From NCBI GenBank assembly GCA_035447065.1, contig DAOTGJ010000002.1, positions 62,001 to 126,000 of the forward strand: 64,000 nucleotides of DNA, in the 5' to 3' direction. The notes beneath the pieces are model-generated. The model was not told the DNA's origin. It worked only from the letters and a program-made list of their open reading frames with translations, and did not search any database. Positions within the stretch are counted from its first letter, which is position 1. Each line of letters begins with the position of its first letter. Positions 34,899-43,842 of the stretch are shown in pieces. The stretch is from CALEMW01 sp035447065. Lineage in GTDB: Bacteria; Krumholzibacteriota; Krumholzibacteriia; LZORAL124-64-63. A program made the translations under genes and the position numbers.

Positions 34899-35660
34899 TC
34901 AGGTCTCGGGAACGACGCCCACCAGCACGCCCATGCGCCCGGCGTCGTCCCCCTGGCGCCGATAGCTGGGAAAGCCGCGCCCGCACAGGGTGCAGCGGCC
35001 GTCCACCGCCACCCGCTCCGGCGCCACGCCGGCGCGGGCCAGGGCGTCCACGTTGGCGGCCCAGAGGTCCAGGCGCGGGCGTCGGCCTGTCTCGCGGAAG
35101 AAGGCGCCGGCGTGCGGCCCCAGGCCGGCCAGGAAGGCGGCGCGCACCTCCTCGCCCACCTCGTAGCAGCAGGGTCCGGCCGATGGCGCGACGGCGGCCG
35201 CGGCCGTGGCGGGCTCCAGGCCCGCTCCCGTCAGCGCCTCCATCAGCCCGGTCACGATGCCCGCCAGGGTGGAGCGCCAGGAGGCGTGGGCCATGCCCCA
35301 GAGAGGGCCGCCGTCGGCGCGCGTTCCGGCAACCACCACGATGGGGCAGTCGGCGCCCCGGCCCACCACGCCCAGGCCGGGGCGGTCGGTCCAGAGGGCG
35401 TCGGCCTCGCCGCCGCAGCCGGGAGCGTCGGCGCGCAGCACGGTGCCGCCGTGGACCTGGCGCACCCAGGCGGCGTGGGGCAGGCCGGCGTGGGCGGCCA
35501 AGGCGGCCACGGCGTCGGCGTGGTCCGGCGCCCCGGGATCGCCGCGCAGGTCGGGGCCGGCCTCGGTGGTCAGGGCGTGGCGCAGGCCGGGCACGGCGCG
35601 GGCGGCGCGCTCCAGCCAGGGCGCGCCGTCCGCGGTGCGGATGTGGTGGAAGGGAGTCAC
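34899..35660 (-). CDS. pgeF: PgeF/YfiH-type peptidoglycan editing factor (laccase-domain protein)
   Basis: 253 residues from GTG 35660, whose GTGA overlaps the stop of the lipoprotein gene. The CNF1/YfiH fold is shown by WVRQVHGGTVLRAD, GRGADCPIVVV, WGMAHASWRSTLAGIV and SAGPCCYEVGEEV; the His/Cys/His residues of VHGG, GADC and AHAS are the zinc-site ligands of the family. Members edit muropeptides by removing wrongly inserted serine, or act on purine nucleosides. Co-translation with a lipoprotein suggests an envelope role; this is inference. Confidence 0.85.
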   Translation of the reverse strand: MTPFHHIRTADGAPWLERAARAVPGLRHALTTEAGPDLRGDPGAPDHADAVAALAAHAGLPHAAWVRQVHGGTVLRADAPGCGGEADALWTDRPGLGVVGRGADCPIVVVAGTRADGGPLWGMAHASWRSTLAGIVTGLMEALTGAGLEPATAAAAVAPSAGPCCYEVGEEVRAAFLAGLGPHAGAFFRETGRRPRLDLWAANVDALARAGVAPERVAVDGRCTLCGRGFPSYRRQGDDAGRMGVLVGVVPET

Positions 35661-37786
35661 CGCGGGGCGACGTCGGCGAGCCAGGCGGTCACCGGCGCCC
35701 CGGGATCCAGAGTACCGCCGAGCACGCGGCCGCCGTGGGAGCGCACCACGTCGGCCACGTCGTTCAGATGCGCCTCCCCCGCCCGCGACGCCACCAGCAG
35801 CATGGGCGGCAGCGCGTCGGCCGCTTCCAGGAGCTCCGCGAGTCCAGCCGCTCCGGCCTCGCCGAGATCGTCGGTCTCCAGCAGCAGCTCCGAGACCAGA
35901 TCCGGTCGAAGCGCCGCAACGGCCAAGGCCGCGTCGGCGCCCCCCCCCAGGCCCGCCAGGGTGATGCGCCCGGCGCCGAAGAGCTCCCGGGCCCACGCCA
36001 GGGCCGCCACCGTGTGGCGGGTGGCGCGGTCCAGGTCCAGCCCCGTGGCGCCGTGGGACTGCGGAACCAGCACGATGAGGTCCTCGCGGCGCTCCCCCAC
36101 CGCCTTGGCCAGGGCCTGCTCCTCGCCCGGCGCCGGCGGCACGATGATCAGCAGGTGGGGCTCGACGGCCTCCCGCCAGCCCGACGGCAGGTGCAGCGCG
36201 CAGCTGCGCTGGATCATGGTGTCCACGTTGAAGCCGCCCAGGAACGGTCCGGAGTCCGGCAGCACGGGACGGCCCGCTTCCAGATCCTCCACCAGGCCCC
36301 GGATGCGCCGGAACTCGGCGTCCAGGGGCTCCACGGGCGCCAGGGGATGCCGCCGGTCCAGGTCATGGGCGAACACGAAGAGCTGGTACCGCACCAGCTG
36401 GGCCCGCGGCGAGTCCAGCTCGTAGAGGCGGCGGTTGAGGTCGTCCACGTCGGCTTCGCGCAGGCTGTAGAAGGGCTCGTCCAGGATCAGCTCCACCCCG
36501 TCGGGCAGGGTGCAGCGGGCCCGCAGGCGGTAGAGGCCCGTGGGCAGGGCTTCCACGTCCAGGGTGGTGTCGAAGAAGTTGGGGCCTTCCGTGCAGGGCC
36601 ACAGGCGGGGCTGGGCGGGCTGGGCCGCGTGGTTTCCGGCCAGGACCTCCAGGGTCCAATGGCCCTCGCCCCCCGACGCGCACCACGCGCCGGCCTCCAG
36701 CGCCACCACGGGCCCCTCAACCAGGCGGTTGGAGAGGCGTCCGGAGGCGCTGGGGCGGGAGCGGTCACTGTCCAGGAACTGCACGGGCACGTAGCGGCGC
36801 CAGGGATCGCCTTCCCAGGGCAGGCGGGCCTCCGGCATCAGGGCCACGGTGGGGCGCGAGCTCCCCGTTCCGGCCCCCACGTAGACCACGTTCAGGCCCA
36901 TCTCCAGATCCAGGGGCGGGCCGTAGGGACGGAAGATCGACCAGGGGAGCGTGACTTGCCAGCGCACGTCGGCGCCGCGGCGCGTCAGTTCGACCGGCAC
37001 GTCGGCCAGCGGCGTTTCGCACGGCTCGCCGTCCACGGAGACCAGCCAGGCGCGGGGCTCGCCCTGGTCCAGGCCCACGGCCACGGCGTGGAAGGAGCGG
37101 GATTCGTAGTCGTCGTGGCCGATGGGGCGGACCAGCTCCACCACCAGGCCCGCGCCGCCCTGCCAGGGACGGGCGTCCGCCGTGAAGCCCGGATCACGGG
37201 CGTCCACGGCCAGGGTCAGGGCGTCGCGGTCGTAGCCCACGGTCAGCGCGGCCCGCAGCCCCGCCACGGGGTCGGCCGCATGCAGGGGCACGCCGGACTG
37301 TTCGTAGCCGGCCTCAAGGAACAGGGCGCGGGATTCGAGGGTGTCGTGCAGGGCGGATTCGTACCGCTCCACCAGGTCGAGATAGCGGGGATCGTCGCGC
37401 AGCGCGGAGAGGCTGCGGTCCTTCTCCATGAGGCGGAAGTTGGTGTAGCCGGCGCCCAGGGCCGACTCCAGGTTGGCCAGGGCCGTCTCCCGGTCCGCCG
37501 CCATGAGGTCCAGGCAGGCCAGGTTGTAGAGCATGGTGCCGTCGCCCGGGTGGACGGCCGTGTACTCCCGCACCGAGGCGCGGGCCTCCGCCACGCGGCC
37601 CGACCGCACGAGCTGGATCATGTGCAGGGTGACGGCGTCGCGCCCGGCGGCGACCGCGGGCGCATCCGGCGCGGCGGCCGGCGTGACGCCGCGGCCCGCG
37701 CAGCCCGCCAGGACGACGGCCATCAGGACGGCCGCAACCGCGGGTCGGATCTCCCGGCTCGCGGTCCTCATCCGATCCATTGGCAT
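35657..37786 (-). CDS. Large lipoprotein: TPR, CBM9-like and hydrolase-like regions
   Basis: 709 residues from ATG 37786, behind AAGGGGGGAGAAC. Lipobox LAGC with Cys29. Residues about 40-150 look like TPR helices (LYNLACLDLMAADRETALANLESAL). About 190-340 is a beta-rich region like family 9 carbohydrate-binding/DOMON modules (ALTLAVDARDPGF, WQVTLPWSIF, LDLEMGLNVVYV). The C-terminal third has an alpha/beta-hydrolase feel (HLLIIVPPAP, ITLAGLGGGADAALAVAAL) but G-L-G-G-G replaces the usual nucleophile elbow G-x-S-x-G, so it may be inactive. I do not recognise the complete protein. It precedes pgeF with overlapping stop/start. Confidence 0.6.
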   Translation of the reverse strand: MPMDRMRTASREIRPAVAAVLMAVVLAGCAGRGVTPAAAPDAPAVAAGRDAVTLHMIQLVRSGRVAEARASVREYTAVHPGDGTMLYNLACLDLMAADRETALANLESALGAGYTNFRLMEKDRSLSALRDDPRYLDLVERYESALHDTLESRALFLEAGYEQSGVPLHAADPVAGLRAALTVGYDRDALTLAVDARDPGFTADARPWQGGAGLVVELVRPIGHDDYESRSFHAVAVGLDQGEPRAWLVSVDGEPCETPLADVPVELTRRGADVRWQVTLPWSIFRPYGPPLDLEMGLNVVYVGAGTGSSRPTVALMPEARLPWEGDPWRRYVPVQFLDSDRSRPSASGRLSNRLVEGPVVALEAGAWCASGGEGHWTLEVLAGNHAAQPAQPRLWPCTEGPNFFDTTLDVEALPTGLYRLRARCTLPDGVELILDEPFYSLREADVDDLNRRLYELDSPRAQLVRYQLFVFAHDLDRRHPLAPVEPLDAEFRRIRGLVEDLEAGRPVLPDSGPFLGGFNVDTMIQRSCALHLPSGWREAVEPHLLIIVPPAPGEEQALAKAVGERREDLIVLVPQSHGATGLDLDRATRHTVAALAWARELFGAGRITLAGLGGGADAALAVAALRPDLVSELLLETDDLGEAGAAGLAELLEAADALPPMLLVASRAGEAHLNDVADVVRSHGGRVLGGTLDPGAPVTAWLADVAPR

Positions 37787-37884
37787 GTTCTCCCCCCTTG
37801 GGGCGCCCGCGCTCCTTCGGCGGCGCCCGGGAGAGACTGCCACGAACCCGGGGAATCCCGCAACCACCGGATGCGGGGGGACGC

Positions 37885-37914
37885 AGAAGAGGGGAGGCCT
37901 TGCGGCCTCCCCTC
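37885..37914 (-). terminator. Terminator after the DUF4402 gene
   Basis: An 11-bp perfect stem (GAGGGGAGGCC with its complement, loop of 4) followed on the minus strand by TTCT. It lies about 20 bases past the DUF4402 stop at 37936. Confidence 0.65.
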
Positions 37915-37935
37915 CGACGCTCTCGATCGCTGCCG

Positions 37936-38439
37936 TTAGTTGAGCACGACGGAGATCGTGTAGCCAGGAGCGTGCACACCGACGAGAGCGTCCGCGGCGA
38001 CGATGGTCAGGGTCGCGCCGACGTTCCAGGTGTCGTCCGTGTTCTGCTGGGTGATGTCGGTCAGGTCGCCCTCATCGGCGGCGCCGTTCACGGACACCGC
38101 GAAGGCCGACAGGTTCACGCCGGCGACGTCGTCGGAATCGGTGAACGTGGCGTTGACCGAAGCACTCGGGATCGAGGTCACGGTGAAGATACCGGGGGTG
38201 TAGCCGGTGTCGTCGAAGGAGATGAAGTTGGGGTCGGTCATGGCCACGGCGGCATCCGTGGTGACGGTCAGGGTACCGTCGTGGTCGGCGACCTGGCCGA
38301 AGTTCATCTGGGTGACCTGGACCATGCTGATGCCCTCGACGACCTCGACCGCGGCCGTGGTGGTCAGGTCGAACGCCATCGCGTTCATCGCGCACAGGGT
38401 GACGAACACCAGAGTTGAGAGGGTCTTGAGGCTTTTCAT
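37936..38439 (-). CDS. DUF4402 secreted protein, candidate fimbrial subunit
   Basis: 167 residues from ATG 38439 with AAAGGAG seven bases upstream. Signal peptide (MKSLKTLSTLVFVTLCAMNAMA). The mature part is a DUF4402 beta-sandwich: FDLTTTAAVEVVEGISMVQ, MNFGQVADHDGTLTV, and the closing strand VGATLTIVAADALVGVHAPGY then SVVLN. DUF4402 proteins resemble fimbrial subunits and often lie with chaperone-usher genes. Here the chaperone and usher lie 0.6-4.6 kb away on the same strand, with a small plus-strand gene between, so this is probably a separately transcribed (major?) subunit. A long A/T-rich leader (38440-38580) precedes it. Confidence 0.75.
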   Translation of the reverse strand: MKSLKTLSTLVFVTLCAMNAMAFDLTTTAAVEVVEGISMVQVTQMNFGQVADHDGTLTVTTDAAVAMTDPNFISFDDTGYTPGIFTVTSIPSASVNATFTDSDDVAGVNLSAFAVSVNGAADEGDLTDITQQNTDDTWNVGATLTIVAADALVGVHAPGYTISVVLN

Positions 38440-38705
38440 TGCACACTCCTTTTGCACACGTTGGAATCCATCCGTCGAACTCTTGTTGGGCTGGACCTCA
38501 ATTCTCAACCCACGGATGTCATCGGATCCCCCCGGGAAGGCTTGAGCCTTTTTTGGAATTTTTTTCCGCCCTGCGCCGCGGCGGGAAAAGGCGCGGTTCC
38601 GCGCGGCTGGACAGGGCTTCATGCAGCATGGTAGGATCGCGCGGCACGCGATGGGAACGGCCGCGCCCCGGCGGCCCCGGCCCGGACATCCCGAGGAACC
38701 GCACC

Positions 38706-39014
38706 ATGACCGCCCGCCTCGCCTTCGCCGCGCTGCTGCTCGCCGCCTCCCCGGCGGCCGCCTTCGTGCTGGAGACCAGCGCCCGCGTGGAGATCGTGCC
38801 CCACGTGGAGATCTCCCTTCCCACGGAAGGCTCTTCCGACTGGAGCCGCGGCGTGCGCCTGGAATGCCCGCCGGGCGTGGCGGCGCGCGTGGACCTGGTG
38901 ACGGATGACGGCGTGAGCCCGCTCCGCCACGTGTCCTACGTGGAGCGGGGGGACGGCTGGGTGCGCTGGGAGGAGAACCAGATGACCTGCCGGCTCACCG
39001 TGACCATCGAGTAG
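38706..39014 (+). CDS. Small secreted protein resembling a shortened DUF4402 subunit
   Basis: 102 residues. Signal peptide MTARLAFAALLLAASPAAA, then FVLETSARVEIVPHVEIS, which echoes the mature N-terminus of the DUF4402 protein next door (FDLTTTAAVEVVEGIS), and a C-terminal strand CRLTVTIE. Only about 80 mature residues remain, half of a DUF4402 domain. It is on the opposite strand to the rest of the chaperone-usher genes and converges on the usher with six bases between the stops. It could be a minor subunit or a decayed copy; I cannot decide. Confidence 0.55.
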   Translation: MTARLAFAALLLAASPAAAFVLETSARVEIVPHVEISLPTEGSSDWSRGVRLECPPGVAARVDLVTDDGVSPLRHVSYVERGDGWVRWEENQMTCRLTVTIE

Positions 39015-39020
39015 GCGGAC

Positions 39021-42000
39021 CTACTTCCCGGTACAGTTCCGATCACGAGGCAGCCGCAGGAACCGGCGGACGGCCTCCAGCAGCGTGTCGGCGGGGGCCA
39101 GCCCCGGCGCCGGCGCGGCCGGCAGCTTGGTCGTGGGCACGAGCCTGGGCCGGGGCACGGTGTCCGTGGCCGCGGACGCGGGGGCTGGTTGCGGCTGGAG
39201 CTGCGCCGACGCCGCCGCCGGGGCGGAGGCCGCCGCGGCCTCCGGACGCGTCGGGACGCTCCGGACGTCCTCCTGGATCGGCGCGGCGTCGGTCGCGGCG
39301 TCGGTCGCGGCGTCCGGCGCGGGCGCCTGCTCCGCATCGCCCTCCCCCTCCAGATCCACCGGCACGTCGGTCGTCCCGGCGGCCGCGGTCGGCGCCCCCG
39401 TGGCGCGCACGGCCTCGCGGCGCTGCAGGACCACGTCGGGCCCCTGCACGAAACCGCCGCCGCCGGGCACCGTCACCGTCATGGGCTCCGGCACCAGGTA
39501 CAGCCGCTGGTTCAGGGTGGCCGGGATGACCCGCAGCTCGTACTCGCCGGGCAGCACCTCGGGCAGGTAGTAGAACCCGTCGAACTCCGTCACCGACGAG
39601 CTCACGCGCCGGCCCTCCGCGTCCACCAGCTCCAGGCCCACGTGCCGCACCGAGAGCTCCGGGAAGGCCGCATCCACCACGATGCCCTCCACCTCGCCGG
39701 CGTAGGCGAACGGCAGCTCCACGGCCACGATGCCGCCGGGGTGGCCCATGACGTTGGCGCCCTTGGTGCGGGGGATCAGGTAGGGATCGTCCACCGTGCT
39801 CATGTCCAGCTCGATGGTCTGGGGCCGATGGACCTGCACGCCCGGCAGCAGGGCGATGCCGTTGACGTTGGTGCGGATGTCCCGCCAGGCCGAGAGGTTC
39901 AGGAAGCCCACGCCGGCCAGGGGGATGTCGTCGTTGTCGTAGCGGCCGTTGTTGTCCAGGTCCACGAAGGCGCGTACCGACGCGGCCGTGCGGTTGGCCA
40001 GGCGGCGGTGCGTGGAGACCCAGGTGTTGGACCGCTGGTCGCGGGCCAGGAAGGTGCCCATGGTCAGGCCGAAGGTCACGCCCTCCTGCTCGTACCAGCG
40101 CAGGTTGGCGCCCATGGTGAAGCGCTTGAACAGGCGCGTGAGCTCCAGGTCCACGCCGTCGCGCCCGAAGCTGTCCTGCAGGTAGTGGTTCAGGCGCAGC
40201 GTGGCCTGCAGGCTGTCGTCCCGGTACCAGGTGGCCGTGGCCGACGCCGAGCGCAGGCGGCCGGGATCCAGCTCGTAGTTCAGGTCGCCGCGCAGCGACA
40301 GCGGTCCCGCCCAGGTGCGCGACAGCAGCGATCCCAGCAGGGTGCGCTCGTCGCCGTCCGTGGTGACGCGATGCCGGGAGTGCAGGCTGTGCGCCAGCAG
40401 CACCTTGCCCAGGTTGCCGGAGAGACGGAACTGGTACTCTCGCTCCTCGCGCAGACTGCTGCCGCGCCAATCGCGCTGGATGGAGGCCAGGCCGTAGTTG
40501 AGGCTCCGGCGCGCCGTGCGGACCAGGCTGCCGCCCGCACGGACCTGGGTCTGGCGGTCCACGTACTGGTAGCCGTCGGGGGATTCGGCCAGGTAGGCGT
40601 CGTTCCAGCCGGTCTGGGCGAAGAGGCTCTGGCCGGCCAGGCGCGAGCGGGCGCCCAGGCTGGCGGCCCGGCCGCCGTCGGTGCTCAGGGCGCCGATGCT
40701 CTCCAGGTGGACCTTGCCCAGGGAGTTGTGGCTGGTGACGCTGGTGAACAGCTCGCGGTCCTCGCCGAAGCTCAGGCTGGAGACGTCCATCTCCAGGGCG
40801 CTCTCGTTGGTCAGGGCGTAGGACAGGCCCAGCTGGTGGTTCCAGGGGCGGGCGTCCGTGGTGGTCACCGGCGTGTCGGCCAGCAGGGCCGATCCCTCGT
40901 GCAGCATGGTCACCGTGTACTTCAGCTCGCCCACGTCGGTCATCACCGGGCTGATGTTGGCGTGCTCCATGACCGTGCGCTTCTCGCCGCGGGGGCCGTA
41001 GAGCACGGTGCGGAACGAGTTCTCGCCCACCACCAGGGGCACGTCGCCGAACACGTAGCGCCCGTCCTCCCCCACGGTCTGGAAGTCGAAGAGGGTGCCG
41101 TTGATGTAGAGCTCGGCCTCCCAGCCGGGCGGGGCCTCGCCGCGCACCTCGGTCACGTCGAAGTCGCGGGTGCGCTTGATGTCGCGGTTGGTGAGCGTGA
41201 AGCCCAGGCCGCGCTTGCTGCCCGAGATCAGGGGCACGCGGGAGATGTCCAGGTCGCCGAACTCGAAATGGGTGGCGCCCAGGCGGCCCAGCATGCGGCC
41301 GTCGGGATCCCAGCGGCCGGCCTTGAGCAGGGCCGTGGTGCGCGAGGCCTCGCCGGCGTCCACATGGGTCAGGAAGAGGTTGGCGGACAGGCCGCCCACG
41401 TCGGCCCAGGTCTGCGACGAGAAGCGCGTGCGCGTGCCGTCCACGCTGGAGTGGAGGGCCAGCGTGGCGTCGGTCATGGGCCAGCTCCACATGCGGTACG
41501 GGGCCACCCAGAGGGGATAGGCCAGCTCGTCGCGGCCGTGGCGCGACAGCCAGCGGGCGCGCTGCTCCTCGCGCTGGCGCCGCGACTGGTAAGGCAGCAG
41601 CTCCCGGGGCGTCAGCACCAGGTTCATGCGGGCGAAGTTCAGGTCCAGGTCCACGGGCAGCCAGCGCTGCAGCAGGTCGTCGCGGATGAAGAGGTCCGTG
41701 CCGTCGGAACCCACCGCGCCGGGGGGCAGCTCGGCGGGCACGCCGTCCACGATCAGCTCGCGGGTGTTGAGGTCCAGCACGAAGGTGCGGTCCTCGCTGA
41801 CCACCCAGCCCTCGGCGCGGCCGCCGGGAGCGTCGGTCATGATGGCCAGCTCCAGGATGGAGGCCAGCTCGCCCAGGGGGATCAGGACGCCGTCGCCGTG
41901 GGAGTAGGCCAGCAGGCCGTGGCCGCTGCCCTCGCGCTCCAGGCGCACCTCCAGCACCAGCAGGTGCTCGTCCGACAGGGAGACCAGGACGGAGCTGTCC

Positions 42001-42131
42001 GCCGCGGCGGTCTCCGGCGACGGGAACCGCTCGGACGTCTGCGCGCAGACGACCGCGACGGAACCGGCGAGCCAGCCGGCCGTCAGCAGCGCTCCGAGGA
42101 GCCTGGCGATTCCTGTCGATCCGGGCGTCAT
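39021..42131 (-). CDS. Usher-like outer-membrane fimbrial biogenesis protein
   Basis: 1036 residues, signal peptide to about 30. Residues 45-160 form an usher-type N-domain (VLEVRLEREGSGHGLLAYSH, LIPLGELASILEL, WVVSEDRTFVLDLNTRELIV). A long barrel region follows, with GWEAELYINGTLFDFQ, VGENSFRTVLYGPRGEKRTV and many alternating strands to about 730. Then a Ca-binding-like DLDNNGRYDNDD, and a carboxypeptidase-regulatory-like domain (YLPEVLPGEYELRVIP). About 150 residues of Ala/Pro/Thr-rich tail end the protein. Ushers secrete chaperone-delivered subunits. The stop of the chaperone gene overlaps its ATG. The tail and the regulatory-like domain are unusual for ushers. Confidence 0.72.
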   Translation of the reverse strand: MTPGSTGIARLLGALLTAGWLAGSVAVVCAQTSERFPSPETAAADSSVLVSLSDEHLLVLEVRLEREGSGHGLLAYSHGDGVLIPLGELASILELAIMTDAPGGRAEGWVVSEDRTFVLDLNTRELIVDGVPAELPPGAVGSDGTDLFIRDDLLQRWLPVDLDLNFARMNLVLTPRELLPYQSRRQREEQRARWLSRHGRDELAYPLWVAPYRMWSWPMTDATLALHSSVDGTRTRFSSQTWADVGGLSANLFLTHVDAGEASRTTALLKAGRWDPDGRMLGRLGATHFEFGDLDISRVPLISGSKRGLGFTLTNRDIKRTRDFDVTEVRGEAPPGWEAELYINGTLFDFQTVGEDGRYVFGDVPLVVGENSFRTVLYGPRGEKRTVMEHANISPVMTDVGELKYTVTMLHEGSALLADTPVTTTDARPWNHQLGLSYALTNESALEMDVSSLSFGEDRELFTSVTSHNSLGKVHLESIGALSTDGGRAASLGARSRLAGQSLFAQTGWNDAYLAESPDGYQYVDRQTQVRAGGSLVRTARRSLNYGLASIQRDWRGSSLREEREYQFRLSGNLGKVLLAHSLHSRHRVTTDGDERTLLGSLLSRTWAGPLSLRGDLNYELDPGRLRSASATATWYRDDSLQATLRLNHYLQDSFGRDGVDLELTRLFKRFTMGANLRWYEQEGVTFGLTMGTFLARDQRSNTWVSTHRRLANRTAASVRAFVDLDNNGRYDNDDIPLAGVGFLNLSAWRDIRTNVNGIALLPGVQVHRPQTIELDMSTVDDPYLIPRTKGANVMGHPGGIVAVELPFAYAGEVEGIVVDAAFPELSVRHVGLELVDAEGRRVSSSVTEFDGFYYLPEVLPGEYELRVIPATLNQRLYLVPEPMTVTVPGGGGFVQGPDVVLQRREAVRATGAPTAAAGTTDVPVDLEGEGDAEQAPAPDAATDAATDAAPIQEDVRSVPTRPEAAAASAPAAASAQLQPQPAPASAATDTVPRPRLVPTTKLPAAPAPGLAPADTLLEAVRRFLRLPRDRNCTGK

Positions 42132-43045
42132 CGCAGCGAGGCGGTCTCCGTGCTCAGGGGAACGACGAGCTCGGCCACCTGGTCGCCGTTCATCTCCGGC
42201 GTCTCCTCGAAACGGACCAGCAGCGACCCGGTCGTCAGCCCCGCGGGGTCGACGCCCTTCATCCGGATCGTCTTGGTCCTCACCTCGAGGGGGCAGTACA
42301 CGGCCAGGCCGCGGGACACGTAGATGCTCTCGCGCGAGCCGTCGGGCCGCACGTGGAAGACCTCCAGGTCGCCGTAGACGGAGCGGTCGCCGGCGCGCAC
42401 CAGATCCACCACGAGCTGGGGTTCGGACAGCTCGGGGCCGCGCAGCTTCAGCCGGGGATTGGTCAGCGCGATGGTGGCCTGCGGGTTCCCGAAGCGGATC
42501 AGCACCGGGATCACCGTCTCCACCGTCACCACCGGCTGCACCAGCAGGCGCTGCTCCTCGATGAGCTTGTCGTTGGTCTCCAGGTCCTCCAGCCGCGGCG
42601 TGGGCGGGATGGACTGGATGGACATGTGGGTGCGGAACTCCACGTTCTCCGGGAAGTTGCCCCGCGGACGCCGCACCAGCAGCCGGATGGTCTGGGCCGA
42701 CTGGGGCGCGATGGAGACTCGGCGCGGCGAGAAGCTGATCATCTCGTCGGCGAAGTACTCGCCCGGCCCCGCCTCGTCCGCCGGCACGATGTCGCCGTCG
42801 GGCAGCATCCTCCGGTTCACCAACGAGATGCGGTACGTGTTCTGGGTGGAGGTGCGGTTGGACAGGAAGACCGTCGTCGATCGTTCCCGTCCATCAAAAA
42901 GAACCCTCAAAGGTGTCACGGACACCCCCTGGGCCCGGCTCACCCGTGGTCCCAACCCGACCACAAGCGACACGAATACGAACACAATCCAAGCGAAGGG
43001 AAACTTGGTCCGGCGCATCCAGAAACCTCCACGATGCGAAGCCAT
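42128..43045 (-). CDS. PapD-like periplasmic fimbrial chaperone
   Basis: 305 residues, or 296 if translation begins at MRRTKFPFAW. Signal peptide with hydrophobic WIVFVFVSLVVGLG. The mature N-domain is the PapD immunoglobulin fold: VSVTPLRVLFDGRERSTTVFLSNRTSTQNTYRIS broken by loops, then ISFSPRRVSIAPQSAQTIRLLVRRP, the strand that in this family carries the basic residues contacting subunit C-termini. The second domain ends LLVRFEETPE. It delivers subunits to the usher. Gene order subunit, chaperone, usher is as in archaic chaperone-usher clusters; the gap to the DUF4402 gene is 93 bases. Confidence 0.78.
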   Translation of the reverse strand: MASHRGGFWMRRTKFPFAWIVFVFVSLVVGLGPRVSRAQGVSVTPLRVLFDGRERSTTVFLSNRTSTQNTYRISLVNRRMLPDGDIVPADEAGPGEYFADEMISFSPRRVSIAPQSAQTIRLLVRRPRGNFPENVEFRTHMSIQSIPPTPRLEDLETNDKLIEEQRLLVQPVVTVETVIPVLIRFGNPQATIALTNPRLKLRGPELSEPQLVVDLVRAGDRSVYGDLEVFHVRPDGSRESIYVSRGLAVYCPLEVRTKTIRMKGVDPAGLTTGSLLVRFEETPEMNGDQVAELVVPLSTETASLR

Positions 43046-43138
43046 TGTCTTTGTTGCCGTTACGCCATTAGGCGCACCGATGCCATGGGCAGGGTTGCAA
43101 TGACCGTGCCTTGTCGGTCCCAGCGACGGGGCCGGGGC

Positions 43139-43669
43139 TCAGTTGTAGGTGGTGGTGATGGTGTAGGAGACGGTCTGGTTGGGTCCGACGCTGGCCTGGG
43201 CGGCATCCACCGTGAGGGTGGCGCCGATGGTGAGGATCAGCTCGCCGGTGCCGTCGAGGTTGACGGCGATCAGGGGGATGGGCCCCTCGCTGGACACGAA
43301 ATTGGCCAGGCTCAGGCCGTTGGCGGCCGTGGCGCTCACGGACACGTCTACGGCGGTGTTGGGGTCACCCGTGATGGTGTAGATGGCGGAGTAGGGGGAG
43401 CCGCCGTAGTGGATGAACTGGGGATCCGCGGTGATGGCGTCGGCCAGGCCCAGGGTCACGGCGCCGTTCTTGTCCGCCACCACGCCGAAGTCCATCTGCT
43501 GGTCCATGATGACCGCCACCTCCGCCTTCTCCCCGATCTTCTCGCCCATCAGGAAGCCCACGTCCTGGGCCGACGACGGCCCGCCGTCGGCCGCGCAGAG
43601 GGCGGCGACGAGGACCACGCAGGACCAGAAACGGGACCGAGATCCTGTCAATGGGCGCAAGATTCTCAT
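43139..43669 (-). CDS. DUF4402 secreted protein, candidate fimbrial subunit
   Basis: 176 residues, signal peptide ending near SSAQD. A DUF4402 beta-sandwich is recognisable: AEVAVIMDQQMDFGVVADKNGAVTL in sections, then ELILTIGATLTVDAAQA and the closing strand VSYTITTTYN. It is the first gene of the subunit-chaperone-usher series on the minus strand and shares the strand pattern of the protein at 37936-38439 (MDFGVVADKNG vs MNFGQVADHDG; VGPNQTVSYTI vs VHAPGYTISV). ATG follows AAGGA with six bases between. Confidence 0.75.
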   Translation of the reverse strand: MRILRPLTGSRSRFWSCVVLVAALCAADGGPSSAQDVGFLMGEKIGEKAEVAVIMDQQMDFGVVADKNGAVTLGLADAITADPQFIHYGGSPYSAIYTITGDPNTAVDVSVSATAANGLSLANFVSSEGPIPLIAVNLDGTGELILTIGATLTVDAAQASVGPNQTVSYTITTTYN

Positions 43670-43842
43670 CCTCCATCCTTGAGGACGGGGACCGGCCGAT
43701 CGTCACGCACGGCGATCCGATCGTCTAACGGACTACATCGCAACGAGTTGCTCCTCCAGCGTTCAGGCCGGGGCGGAATGGCCCCGGAAACCCGACGGCC
43801 ATTTTGCACGGGGTGTGCCAGGACGGCGGCGCGGGAGGGGCG

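Noticed and set aside
36487..36768. Short frames inside the lipoprotein gene considered as separate genes
   Set aside because: All lie within the continuous 709-residue frame and show only Pro/Ala/Arg-rich shadow translations.
37885..37914. Inverted repeat considered as a mobile-element end
   Set aside because: Position just after a stop codon and a short loop fit a terminator; no target duplication or second copy is seen.
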